Shown here: positions 45,134-53,334 of the stretch, piece by piece | How the letters are laid out: each line of letters opens with the position of its first letter | Numbering within the stretch: position 1 is the stretch's first letter | Assembly: GCF_000949635.1 (NCBI RefSeq) | Contig: NZ_BAFN01000001.1 | Location: 992,001 to 1,056,000 of the forward strand | Direction of reading: 5' to 3' | Length of the DNA: 64,000 nucleotides | Source of the DNA: Candidatus Brocadia sinica JPN1 | GTDB lineage: Bacteria; Planctomycetota; Brocadiia; Brocadiales; Brocadiaceae | Notes under the pieces: model-generated | Told to the model about the DNA's origin: nothing | Databases searched by the model: none | The model's input: the letters and a program-made list of their open reading frames with translations, nothing else | Program-made: the position numbers and the translations under genes

Positions 45134-46414
45134 ATGAAAATATTGATTATTGGAAGCGGAGGACGAGAACACGCACTTGCATGGAAAATTGCACAATCAC
45201 CACTGGTAAAACAAATTTTCTGCGCACCGGGAAATCCAGGAATTGCAGAAGTTGCTGAATGCATCGATATTGAGGCAGAAAATATTGATGGTCTTTACAA
45301 TTTTGCCGTAAAACAAAAAATAGATCTGACCGTTGTTGGTCCGGAAGATACCTTGATGGCCGGCATCGTTGACAGATTCAGGGACGAACATCTGAATATA
45401 TTCGGACCCACCAAAAGGGCATCGTTCCTTGAGGGAAGCAAGGTCTTTGCAAAAACACTTATGAGAAAACACGGCATCCCTACCGCAGATTTTAAGGTCT
45501 TTGAAGATGTAAAACAGGCAAAAAAACATCTGTCGACGTGCGAATTCCCTTTGGTTATTAAAGCCGATGGTTTGGCTAAGGGAAAAGGTGTGTTTATCTG
45601 TAAGACATTGGAAGAGGCCAGCAAACACATAGATGATATCATGAAGGAAAAAATCTTTGGACGCGCGGGTGACAAGGTCGTCATCGAAGAGTTTCTTTCA
45701 GGAGAAGAGGTCTCCATGCTTGCAATTACCGATGGAAATACCATTTTACCCCTTCCATCTGTGCAAGATCACAAAGCCATTTATGATGGCGACAAGGGAC
45801 CCAATACCGGCGGTATGGGAGCATACACACCTGTGCCATCGATTACAGAAGATATGCAGCTTTCCATAGAGGAAAATATCTTGGTGCCCATCATTCATGC
45901 CATGAAGAGAGAAAACCGACCTTATAGTGGCGTCATTTATGCAGGATTGATAATCACAAGCACCGGCCCAAAAGTGCTTGAATTTAATGCCCGATTTGGT
46001 GATCCGGAGACTCAGGTACTTCTCATGAGAATGAAGAGTGATTTGGTTCCACTCCTTTTATCAACAGGAAAGAATACTTTAGAGGATACTGAAATTGAAT
46101 GGGATAACGGCGCCTCCCTATGCGTAGTTATGGCCTCCAAGGGCTATCCCGATAAATATGAAAAGGGGTTTCCCATTTCAGGACTGGAAACCATAAGAGG
46201 ACTGGATAATATCCAGGTCTTTCATGCCGGGACCTCCATGAAAGATGGCAAAGTTGTAACTAATGGCGGGCGGGTGCTGGCGGTCACCGCATTGGGGAAA
46301 AATGCACCAGAGGCGCAGAAGGCCGTTTACGGTGCAATTCAAAAATTATCTTTCGAGGGAGCGCATTATCGGAGAGATATTGGTGCAAAGGCTATTTATC
46401 GAAAGACTTCGTAA
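45134..46414 (+). CDS. purD: Phosphoribosylamine-glycine ligase
   Basis: About 426 residues from MKILIIGSGGREHALAWKI; the frame is open 26 codons upstream, without family support. ATP-grasp fold: LVIKADGLAKGKGVFI, EEFLSGEEVSMLAI, GGMGAYTPVP, YAGLIITSTGPKVLEFNARFGDP is split here as YAGLI and EFNARFGDPETQVLL. It joins phosphoribosylamine and glycine in purine synthesis. A methyltransferase gene begins one base after its stop. Confidence 0.95.
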   Translation: MKILIIGSGGREHALAWKIAQSPLVKQIFCAPGNPGIAEVAECIDIEAENIDGLYNFAVKQKIDLTVVGPEDTLMAGIVDRFRDEHLNIFGPTKRASFLEGSKVFAKTLMRKHGIPTADFKVFEDVKQAKKHLSTCEFPLVIKADGLAKGKGVFICKTLEEASKHIDDIMKEKIFGRAGDKVVIEEFLSGEEVSMLAITDGNTILPLPSVQDHKAIYDGDKGPNTGGMGAYTPVPSITEDMQLSIEENILVPIIHAMKRENRPYSGVIYAGLIITSTGPKVLEFNARFGDPETQVLLMRMKSDLVPLLLSTGKNTLEDTEIEWDNGASLCVVMASKGYPDKYEKGFPISGLETIRGLDNIQVFHAGTSMKDGKVVTNGGRVLAVTALGKNAPEAQKAVYGAIQKLSFEGAHYRRDIGAKAIYRKTS

Positions 46415-46415
46415 A

Positions 46416-47084
46416 ATGAAAATAATTATGAAAAAATCTATTCCTTCTTCCCCTGTTTTTTTGTATATAATAACAGTTTTCTGCATTCTTATCAGTAGCA
46501 TTTTACCATCGTTGTTTGCAAATAATCAGGATAAACAGTTTTGGGATAAGAAATACGAAACGGAGGCCTATATCTTTGGTAAAGAACCGGTTGAATTCCT
46601 GAAGGAACATATTGATATACTGCCCAGGGGAAAGGCTCTGGATATTGCCATGGGTGAGGGACGTAATGCCGTGTTCCTGGCAGAAAACGGGTTTGCGGTG
46701 GATGGTTGTGATATCTCAGAAATAGCTGTTAAAAAAGCAAAAGAACTGGCAAAGGAACATAATGTTGCGATCCATGCCTTCGTTGCTGATTTAGAGACTT
46801 CCAAACTGCCCAAAGATACCTACGATGTGATAGCATGTTTTTATTATCTGCAACGCGACCTTATTCCTCAGATGAAAGAGGCGTTAAAACCGGGAGGGAT
46901 GATTATTTACGAGACCTATACCATAGAAAACCGTGAACGCGGGTTCGAAGGACCTAAAAACAAGGATTATTTATTAAAACCGAATGAACTTTTAGACCTT
47001 TTCAAAGATCTGAAAATTATTTATTACCGGGAACTGGTTTTAAACAACAAAAAGGCCATTGCGAGCCTGATTGCAAAGAAATGA
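46416..47084 (+). CDS. Class I methyltransferase with N-terminal signal or anchor
   Basis: About 222 residues from ATG 46416 (a second ATG at 46428 is possible). Residues about 10-35 are hydrophobic (VFLYIITVFCILISSILPS). Then comes a TehB-like SAM domain: FWDKKYETEAYIFG, ALDIAMGEGRNAVFLAENG, VDGCDISEIAVKKA, YDVIACFYYLQRDL, LKPGGMIIYETYT. Most relatives are cytoplasmic, so the added segment is odd. It starts one base after purD. Substrate unknown. Confidence 0.75.
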   Translation: MKIIMKKSIPSSPVFLYIITVFCILISSILPSLFANNQDKQFWDKKYETEAYIFGKEPVEFLKEHIDILPRGKALDIAMGEGRNAVFLAENGFAVDGCDISEIAVKKAKELAKEHNVAIHAFVADLETSKLPKDTYDVIACFYYLQRDLIPQMKEALKPGGMIIYETYTIENRERGFEGPKNKDYLLKPNELLDLFKDLKIIYYRELVLNNKKAIASLIAKK

Positions 47085-47136
47085 GGAAATAGTTCACCAC
47101 GGATTTCACGGAATTCTCCGAGAGAATAAATAGACC

Positions 47137-47295
47137 GCTCCTAAGGAGCTAATTATCCGTGCGAGATATAATCTATTTACTACAAACAGTATACTCCTGA
47201 CGGAGCTGAAAGGATAATTCTTTTGTAAAAGTTCCGTAGGAACGACCTGTTTGTAGAAATGGAATGTAATGAATCAAATAAAGCTCCCTAGGAGC
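47137..47295. repeat. Cluster of four small palindromes (CTCC/GGAG type)
   Basis: Between the methyltransferase and the helicase gene lie GCTCCTAAGGAGCT (47137-47150), CTCCTGACGGAG (47194-47205), GTTCCGTAGGAAC (47231-47243) and GCTCCCTAGGAGC (47283-47295). Two of them are followed by CGAC and a TGTTTGTAG/GCTGGTAG tail. They look like degenerate copies of one roughly 50-bp unit. No coding sense is seen. Confidence 0.65.
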
Positions 47296-47345
47296 GACAT
47301 GCTGGTAGTAGAATTAGTTTTTAACAAAGGAATGTCAATAATATT

Positions 47346-49574
47346 ATGTCGTTATTACAGGACGTTACAGACAAGCAACGCGAAGCTATTACCCACATCG
47401 AAGGCCCTCTTTTAGTGGTAGCAGGCGCCGGCAGCGGAAAAACACGTGTAATTACACGCCGCATCGGTTATCTGATGTCGCAGGGCGTAAAGCCTTACAA
47501 CATTCTCGCCATTACCTTTACCAACAAGGCTTCGGACGAAATGTGTGAACGGGTAAAACAATTTTCAACACACAAAGGACTCTGGGTCTCCACATTTCAT
47601 AAAATGTGTTCACGGATCCTGAGAAGCAACATCGACCGGCTTGGATATTCAAGGGACTTTAGCATTTATGACACAACCGATCAACTGAGCCGGGTGAAGT
47701 CCATTATGGCCGAGCTTCAGCTAGATACCGCACAGTGGAAACCTCGCACTATTGTAAGCTCCATTAGCAATGCCAAAAATAAACTCATTGACCCCGAAAC
47801 CTTTGCCACAACTACTTCAGGCTATTATAATCGCAACGTTGCCCAGATTTATAAAAAATACCAGGCCCTTCTGAAAGCCAACAATGCCCTGGATTTTGAT
47901 GATCTCCTGATAAAAACCATAGAACTATTTAAGACACATCCCGATATTTTAGAGATGTATCAGGACAAATTCAGGTTTATCCTCATCGATGAATATCAGG
48001 ACACCAATTACTCCCAGTATACCATTACACGACTCCTGGCAAACAGATACAGAAACATCTGTGTGACGGGGGATCCGGATCAGTCTATCTATGGCTGGCG
48101 AGGGGCGGATATCCGAAACATTATGGATTTTGAGAAGGATTATCCTGATGCCAGGGTAGTGCTGTTGGAACAAAACTACCGTTCTACAAAACATATCCTC
48201 CATGCAGCTTCCAGCATAATTCAACAAAACAAATACCGAAAACAGAAGAGCCTGTGGACGGAAAATGTCCTGGGAGAAAAGATCAGGGTTGTTTCCTGTG
48301 AAAATGAGCACGGTGAAGCAGATGAAATCGCAAGGTTAATCAAAGGACTGAACGTCCAGGGTACTCAATATTCTGATATTGCATTATTTTACCGTACCAA
48401 TGCTCAATCTCGTGTGCTGGAAATCTCTTTAAGAAATGCCGGAATTCCTTACACCATTGTTGGGGGTGTTGAATTTTATCAAAGGAAGGAAATAAAAGAT
48501 ATCCTCTCCTATTTGAGATTGTGTGTCAATCCGCATGACGAAGTTGCGCTGGAACGTGCCATCAATACCCCCACACGGGGTATAGGAAATACCACCGTTA
48601 AAAAACTGGAAGGCTGGGCAACTGCACATGGCACAACTCTTTTTGATGCCATACAACAGGTTGACTTAATATCCGAAATTACCGGCAAATCAGCCTTGTC
48701 AATAAAAAGGTTTTCTGAACTCATCTTGAATTTACAGCAATTGCCAAGATCGCCTGTAGAAAACACTATCAAACAAGTAATTGAAAAAACAAACTATTTC
48801 GCATTTCTCCGGGAATCCGGAGAAATGGAATCGAATGATCGCGTTGCCAACGTGGAAGAATTGGTCAATGCTGCTCATGAATATGACATAAACTATGGAG
48901 AGGGTACCTTACAGGGATTTTTAGAGGAAGTGGCGCTTGTCTCTGCCGTGGATGAATTGGAAGATACTGCTGAAGCTGTAACCCTCATGACACTCCACAC
49001 GGCCAAGGGATTGGAATTCCCCGTTGTCTTTCTTACTGGCATGGAAGATGGGTTATTGCCCCACTCAGAATCAAACGACTCGGACGAAGAGATCGAAGAG
49101 GAAAGAAGGCTTTGTTACGTGGGCATCACACGGGCAATGAAGGAACTCTTCCTTACCCATGCCAAACGCAGGATGCGGTACGGGCAGATGGACCTCTGCA
49201 GACCATCCAGGTTTTTGGATGAGATACCAGATGAAATTTTAGATAAAATCGACAGAACAAATCGTGATTATTCTTATAACACGTATCGCGCAAAAAACCT
49301 GCCACAATCAATGAACAACAGGGCGCAGACATCTTTTCAAACACCTTCCAATTTTGATTTCTATAGTGATGCCACTGATTCTGCAAGTATTGCCGCCGGA
49401 GAAAATCCCTTTTCGTTTTCAAGTGGAGAAGTGGTCAGACACCCCCTTTTTGGCATTGGAAGGATACTGGAAGTCTCTGGCAGCAATGAAAAGGCAAGCG
49501 TCAAGGTGAGTTTTAATGTTGGTGGGACAAAGCATCTCATGCTGGCATATGCAAAATTAGAGCGGGTAAAATAA
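47346..49574 (+). CDS. pcrA: UvrD/PcrA-type superfamily 1A DNA helicase
   Basis: 742 residues. Motifs: QREAITHIEGPLLVVAGAG with Walker A AGAGSGKTR, AITFTNKASDEM, ILIDEYQDTNYSQY, TGDPDQSIYGWRGA, LEQNYRSTKHIL, TLMTLHTAKGLEF (read as VTLMTLHTAKGLEF) and YVGITRAMKELFLTHA. The C-terminal VVRHPLFGIGRILEVSG is the Tudor-like RNA-polymerase-binding part of PcrA and UvrD. It unwinds DNA 3'-5' in repair and replication. The start has no clear ribosome-binding site. Confidence 0.93.
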   Translation: MSLLQDVTDKQREAITHIEGPLLVVAGAGSGKTRVITRRIGYLMSQGVKPYNILAITFTNKASDEMCERVKQFSTHKGLWVSTFHKMCSRILRSNIDRLGYSRDFSIYDTTDQLSRVKSIMAELQLDTAQWKPRTIVSSISNAKNKLIDPETFATTTSGYYNRNVAQIYKKYQALLKANNALDFDDLLIKTIELFKTHPDILEMYQDKFRFILIDEYQDTNYSQYTITRLLANRYRNICVTGDPDQSIYGWRGADIRNIMDFEKDYPDARVVLLEQNYRSTKHILHAASSIIQQNKYRKQKSLWTENVLGEKIRVVSCENEHGEADEIARLIKGLNVQGTQYSDIALFYRTNAQSRVLEISLRNAGIPYTIVGGVEFYQRKEIKDILSYLRLCVNPHDEVALERAINTPTRGIGNTTVKKLEGWATAHGTTLFDAIQQVDLISEITGKSALSIKRFSELILNLQQLPRSPVENTIKQVIEKTNYFAFLRESGEMESNDRVANVEELVNAAHEYDINYGEGTLQGFLEEVALVSAVDELEDTAEAVTLMTLHTAKGLEFPVVFLTGMEDGLLPHSESNDSDEEIEEERRLCYVGITRAMKELFLTHAKRRMRYGQMDLCRPSRFLDEIPDEILDKIDRTNRDYSYNTYRAKNLPQSMNNRAQTSFQTPSNFDFYSDATDSASIAAGENPFSFSSGEVVRHPLFGIGRILEVSGSNEKASVKVSFNVGGTKHLMLAYAKLERVK

Positions 49575-49712
49575 AAACCAATGATAAAATTTCGTCAAGT
49601 GGGCATTGCTATATATAAGGCCTGATGCTGAAATAAATTCAGTAGTTACCTGCAATCACCGGCAGCTTTTCAGTTCTTCATAGCACCACCAAAAACTCCC
49701 TACACTCCTAAT

Positions 49713-49882
49713 TTAAATCTTAATCTGATTCCGACGATCCTTTCTTCCTTTGAAGTTCTTCCCAGTGTTGTAAGGGGGATATGCAAATATAAGATTGATA
49801 GAGCCGTCAGGAACGTACTGCGAAGAGACTCTAACGCATCGTCCCATATCACTATATGACCTTCTTTTTCAAAAACTTTCAT
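49713..49882 (-). pseudogene. DNA methyltransferase N-terminal fragment
   Basis: The minus frame from ATG 49882 reads VIWDDALESLRS. After a frameshift the text goes on YVPDGSINLIFAYPPYNTG and KNFKGRKDRR before a stop. N6/N4 DNA methyltransferases have GDALEVLKxLPDxSIDLIxxDPPY here, with the catalytic DPPY; in this copy it is YPPY. Only about 50 residues remain. Confidence 0.55.
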
Positions 49883-49896
49883 AGGTGTATGATCAT

Positions 49897-49950
49897 GAAA
49901 TTACGAAAAAATTCTCCATCACACAATAATTTATAACCTGAATCTTACAC
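49897..49950 (+). repeat. Direct repeat, left copy (island boundary)
   Basis: It contains AATTACGAAAAAATTCT and CACAATAATTTAT in the same order and orientation as 55295-55345. Alignment by eye gives roughly 80 percent identity over 50 bases. Confidence 0.55.
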
Positions 49951-49984
49951 AAATACACGATAGAAAAGGATGAAATCATGAGGA

Positions 49985-50290
49985 TTACCTCATTATAACA
50001 GGGAAGTGATCGATAACCATGCCTACTTTCAAATCGTAATGCTTTCCTACAATATCTGGAAGTCGTTTAAGATGCTTGCGGGACATAGCCAGTTGGAGCC
50101 GGAGCGACAAGAAGGAAGTAAAGCGAAGCCAAAATGTGCAGCAAGAGAAGTGTTTGACAATACCATACGGATTGCCTGTTTAAAGCTTTTGTTCATAGCA
50201 GCCAAGATTGCCGGGCAGCGAATACCCAAGAAGTGAAATATTCACAGTATGATAGCAGGGCGCGGGTCTCTTTTAGTTCATGAGGTATCT
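49985..50290 (+). pseudogene. Transposase C-terminal remnant (IS1380/IS4-like DDE)
   Basis: Plus-strand text NHAYFQIVMLSYNIWKSFK is followed by TIRIACLKLLFIAAKIAGQR and, after a frameshift, KYSQYDSRARVSF. This is the end of IS1380-type DDE transposases (xNxAYFxxxxLxYNLxxxF, TxRxKLLxIAGKI). The catalytic core is gone. Confidence 0.5.
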
Positions 50291-50387
50291 TGATGAACAT
50301 ATCCAGCAGATAAGACCCCTGGCTTGACGGTAGGAGATGGCTTTCAAGACACCTTTCAATGCGGGGAATACAGCAAATTGTTTTCCA

Positions 50388-50897
50388 TTAAGGGACAGTA
50401 AGGCGTTTGCCTTGAAAGCTGCCACGAAACTCTTTGATAACTGGCGCATCGCCTGGATCTGCCACGTTCACATCAGGGACGTAACACTTGCCGGATACCG
50501 TTAAATTGATTTCTTGAAAATTGTTAGAAAATGTTATTAGATGATCGGCGATACAGTTACTCACCACTTCTCCGGGGGATGATTCCGTTGGAGGTAAAAC
50601 TGATATAGAGAATGTTTTCGCTAAAATCTCATTTTTACCAGTTTTTTTCCATGTGCCTACATCGTTAGTAAATACAACTCCGGCTAACGTAGTATTCTGT
50701 ATTCCAGACACCGTAGTATACGTACCATCTTTCCCGATTTGAACAATCACTGGGGTAGGTATTCCGTCTTCATCACCTATCGTAAAGTATGTACCAACAA
50801 ATCTGTCTTTCCCTGCTTCCGACTGGCCCGACATACCCGTCAGAATTATTGCCATGCTAAAAAACATAAATAACAATGATAACCTTCTCCCCGTCAT
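50388..50897 (-). CDS. Secreted hypothetical protein
   Basis: 169 residues with AAGGAG seven bases before the ATG. A signal peptide (LSLLFMFFSMAIILTG) is followed by a compact beta-rich body: GTYFTIGDEDGIPTPVIVQI, DGTYTTVSGIQNT, GTWKKTGKNEILAKTF. The pattern of GTW and IxAxxF strands is like a small lipocalin-type or META-type barrel; no family is recognised. Two cysteines could form a disulfide. Intact despite decayed neighbours. Confidence 0.6.
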   Translation of the reverse strand: MTGRRLSLLFMFFSMAIILTGMSGQSEAGKDRFVGTYFTIGDEDGIPTPVIVQIGKDGTYTTVSGIQNTTLAGVVFTNDVGTWKKTGKNEILAKTFSISVLPPTESSPGEVVSNCIADHLITFSNNFQEINLTVSGKCYVPDVNVADPGDAPVIKEFRGSFQGKRLTVP

Positions 50898-51009
50898 AAC
50901 AAATCTCCTTTTTTTATTTTTCTGCTTTCAGATTGGGAGGAGCTTCACGATTCTCTTCCTCTAAAATTACCGTACATAAAGAGGGCTTATTGGGCGGCCA
51001 TTACCCCTT

Positions 51010-51166
51010 CTTCTTAAAACGTATTGCAGTTGCTTTGGGAAAACGCCTGAAAGTTAGCATTGCTTAATGAAATCCAATGGCTGTTTGTTCGATCACCCCT
51101 TTATTATAAAACAGCAAATAGCAAGATTTGATCCCGATCGATTTTTCAACGTTTGGTTAAGCGACG
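51010..51166. other. attC-like inverted structure after the broken gene (weak)
   Basis: The plus strand ends with GGTTAAGCGACG at 51150-51163, which holds GTTRRRY (GTTAAGC). Read on the minus strand it gives GCTTAAC just after the stop of the gene at 51167. The left side near 51014 has CTTAAAACGT, weakly complementary to CTTAACCAAACGT. A central stem is not obvious. Confidence 0.2.
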
Positions 51167-51960
51167 TCATTCTACACGGCCGAATAGGTATAAGCGTGGA
51201 TCGTTAATGTTTAGATCAGGATCAATAACGCTAAAAAGGAAGAATTTTTCAATTATTTCAATCTGTTTTTGACTAAATGTATCAAATACGCTTGATGCCA
51301 TGACAAAGTTTTCACATTTCTTGAGGATTAACTTTGACAGGGAATTTGGTAACATTTTTAAATCAAAAAAATTGTTTTTCTTTAAGTATTTTACAATTTC
51401 ATTTCTGTGGGTTTTTAAGCACGAAAAAATAACTCGAGTTTTTTGATTAAGAGGGAAGACATTTAAGATTATATACGCCAATCCATTAGTTTTTGTTGAA
51501 AACATGTCAGTTGAAAATACTGAGCTAACTGCCAAGGTGGGGCTCTCAATATTAATTTCAAAAAGATAATGAACTATATTGCCCCATGACTTCATTAAAA
51601 ATATTTGGTCGAATTTAATTTTATATAAATGAAATTGATATGCTGCAATTATTTAATTTCACTGTCGTCGATTGGCTTGAAAAGTTGATTGTCGTGCTCC
51701 CCGCATAAGCCAGTAAAAGTAGTAGCCTTATTTCTCCCTACATCTTTAAATTCTGCCTTTGGGCCTTCATCAAAATTGATTTTAGGCTGTAGCATTACCA
51801 CATGGCCATTTTGTTCAATAGCCTGTAATACCCTGCTATTTTGAATCGAATGTGCACGGATTGCTTCTTTTTTGCACTCTTCAAAGGGCCAAAAGCACCG
51901 ACAAAATTTTTTGTTGATTTGCTTTGCAATAAACCCTTTAAATTCACTGTCGATAGTCAT
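51167..51960 (-). pseudogene. Conserved hypothetical gene, frameshifted or with internal deletion
   Basis: The first frame (51960-51649) has CRCFWPFEECKKEAIRAHS, QAIEQNGHVVMLQ and KATTFTGLCGEHDNQLF. The second (open from about 51650, ATG at 51595) has SWGNIVHYLFEINIESPTLA, LNVFPLNQKTRVIFS and LILKKCENFVMASSVF. As I recall the family, both pieces belong to one protein of about 300 residues of unknown function, with AIRAHSIQNS and a Cys-rich start resembling an HNH-type pattern. Here they are in different frames and the middle is short, so the gene is broken. If not, they are two small genes. Confidence 0.5.
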
Positions 51961-52110
51961 TTTTTAATTCTTTGTCGCTTGACGCAAAGCTGAGTGGCGA
52001 GTGCCACTGAATGATAACAACATGCTTGAAACTAATTTGCTCGCCTTAAACCAATACAACCTAAAAAAGCTCATTGTGGCACTCGTTCAACTCCAGCGAC
52101 TCGTTAAATG
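51961..52110. other. attC-like palindrome between two minus-strand genes
   Basis: Plus strand: a left arm with TTTAATTC, GTCGCTTGA and CGAGTGCCAC (51998-52007), and a right arm with GTGGCACTCG (52076-52085), TCCAGCGAC and GTTAAAT (52103-52109). Each block pairs with its partner in mirror order, with unpaired bases between, as in integron attC sites. GTTAAAT fits the GTTRRRY core. On the minus strand the stop codon of the cyclase-like gene lies inside the complementary ATTTAAC, as is usual for cassettes. The other core is degenerate. Confidence 0.4.
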
Positions 52111-52302
52111 GCATTTCCCGTTAATTGATAATTCATAAAATCTACTGTGTTTTTGTACTTGCCTTGTATGTTAACTGGTAATTTCTCGAAAGAACCGAAA
52201 AGTCTTTCAAATGGAGCGTAAAAATCTTCTTTAGATACAGGAAGAGCTACAGTAGGTTTAACTGAAGCTGGCCAGTTCAAAACAGACTTGATTTCTTTTT
52301 TT
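52104..52302 (-). pseudogene. Nucleotidyl-cyclase-like gene, 3' part cut off by the IS66 element
   Basis: The minus frame reads EIKSVLNWPASVKPTVALP, KEDFYAPFERLFGSF, LPVNIQGKYKNTVDF and MNYQLTGNAI before TAA at 52104-52106. It continues exactly from the part at 54716-55262 once the element and one copy of the 8-bp duplication are removed. Confidence 0.7.
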
Positions 52303-52371
52303 GTAACACTTTAGTTCTTTGAAAAATTAACAAGCGATTTTATAGGCCAACCCAGAAGGCGTTTTTACCGT
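52303..52371 (+). repeat. Left terminal inverted repeat of the IS66-type element
   Basis: 69 bases identical to the reverse complement of 54647-54715. It lies outside the genes. Confidence 0.92.
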
Positions 52372-52452
52372 AAGAGCGTTAAAACGCAAAAAAACGCTGG
52401 CGTCAGTTTGCCATTTGTGGTATAAAGGGCTTCAGAGAAAAGGAATCTGATT

Positions 52453-53334
52453 ATGAAGCCTATCCTATTCCACTACCGTTCACGAGAACTGCATGCAGAC
52501 GATATAGCCTTTATCAAGGCTCTCACTGAGCGTCATTTTCTCAGAGGGCGAAGTTATATTTCCCGTGAACTCTGCAAGAGCTGGAACTGGATGCAGCCCA
52601 ATGGCAAGTTGAAAGAATACGCAGCACGAGACCTCCTTCTGAGATTGGAAGAGCAGGGATTGGTTTCGCTTCCGCCACGCATACGGCCAAAAAACAATCT
52701 CAAACCTAAGGTCTTTGATCAGATACCCCTTTTCGTCAAAAGAACACTGGAAGGTGCCATCACCGAGTATGAAACCCCGACGATCCAGGTGGTAAGAGAT
52801 CATCAAGAGAGGTACCTCTGGGGTTATCTCCTTTATCACTACCACTACCTCGGATGTCCCCGGCTTGTTGGCGAACACATCAGGCACATCGTACATATCG
52901 GCAACCAGGTCGTTGCCTGTCTTGGATGGGCAAGTGCCGCATGGAAGGTCAAAGACCGTGATCGTTTCATCGGATGGGATGAGTCTACCAAACGGACACA
53001 CTTGCATTTGATTGCAAGTAACGTGCGATTTCTCATTCCACCCTGGGTTATGATCAAACACCTTGCATCCAAGGTATTATCCCTCGCCCTGAGGCGTTTG
53101 TCACATGACTGGAAATCCGTCTATGGCCATCCCGTGTATTTGGCTGAAACCTTTGTTGATACCGCACGGTTTCAAGGCACCTGCTACCAGGCAGCCAATT
53201 GGATTCGTGTTGGGAAAACCCAAGGGAATGCAAAACGGGGCAATCGCTATCAGTATCATGGACAGCCTAAGGAACTCTACCTCTATCCTCTTGAGAGAAA
53301 CTTCCGGAGGTTTCTTGCTCATGACCAGGGATGA
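52453..53334 (+). CDS. DUF4338/DruA-like protein encoded in an IS66-type element
   Basis: 293 residues. Seen are ELCKSWNWMQPNGKLKEYAA near 36-55 (winged-helix-like region with RDLLLRLEEQGLVSLPPR), then YHYLGCPRLVGEHIRHIV, ACLGWASAAWKVKDRDRFI, GWDESTKRTHLHLIASNVRF, LASKVLSLALRRLSHDW, ETFVDTARFQGTCYQAANWI and GKTQGNAKRGN. This is the DUF4338 family, which includes DruA of the Druantia phage-defence system. Many members lie in transposable elements. There are no other Druantia genes here. It starts the element and overlaps tnpC by 14 bases, so the two are made together. A role in transposition or target choice is more likely than defence, but is unproven. Confidence 0.85.
   Translation: MKPILFHYRSRELHADDIAFIKALTERHFLRGRSYISRELCKSWNWMQPNGKLKEYAARDLLLRLEEQGLVSLPPRIRPKNNLKPKVFDQIPLFVKRTLEGAITEYETPTIQVVRDHQERYLWGYLLYHYHYLGCPRLVGEHIRHIVHIGNQVVACLGWASAAWKVKDRDRFIGWDESTKRTHLHLIASNVRFLIPPWVMIKHLASKVLSLALRRLSHDWKSVYGHPVYLAETFVDTARFQGTCYQAANWIRVGKTQGNAKRGNRYQYHGQPKELYLYPLERNFRRFLAHDQG

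Noticed and set aside
47137-47295. CRISPR array
   Set aside because: Palindromes are too few, too variable and unevenly spaced, with no spacer pattern; no cas genes are in the window.
52480-53061. 193-codon minus frame inside the IS66 element
   Set aside because: Antisense to the DruA-like gene and without start signals.
52453-53334. A Druantia defence system
   Set aside because: Only a DruA-like protein is present, inside an IS66 element; no DruE-type helicase or other subunits are near.
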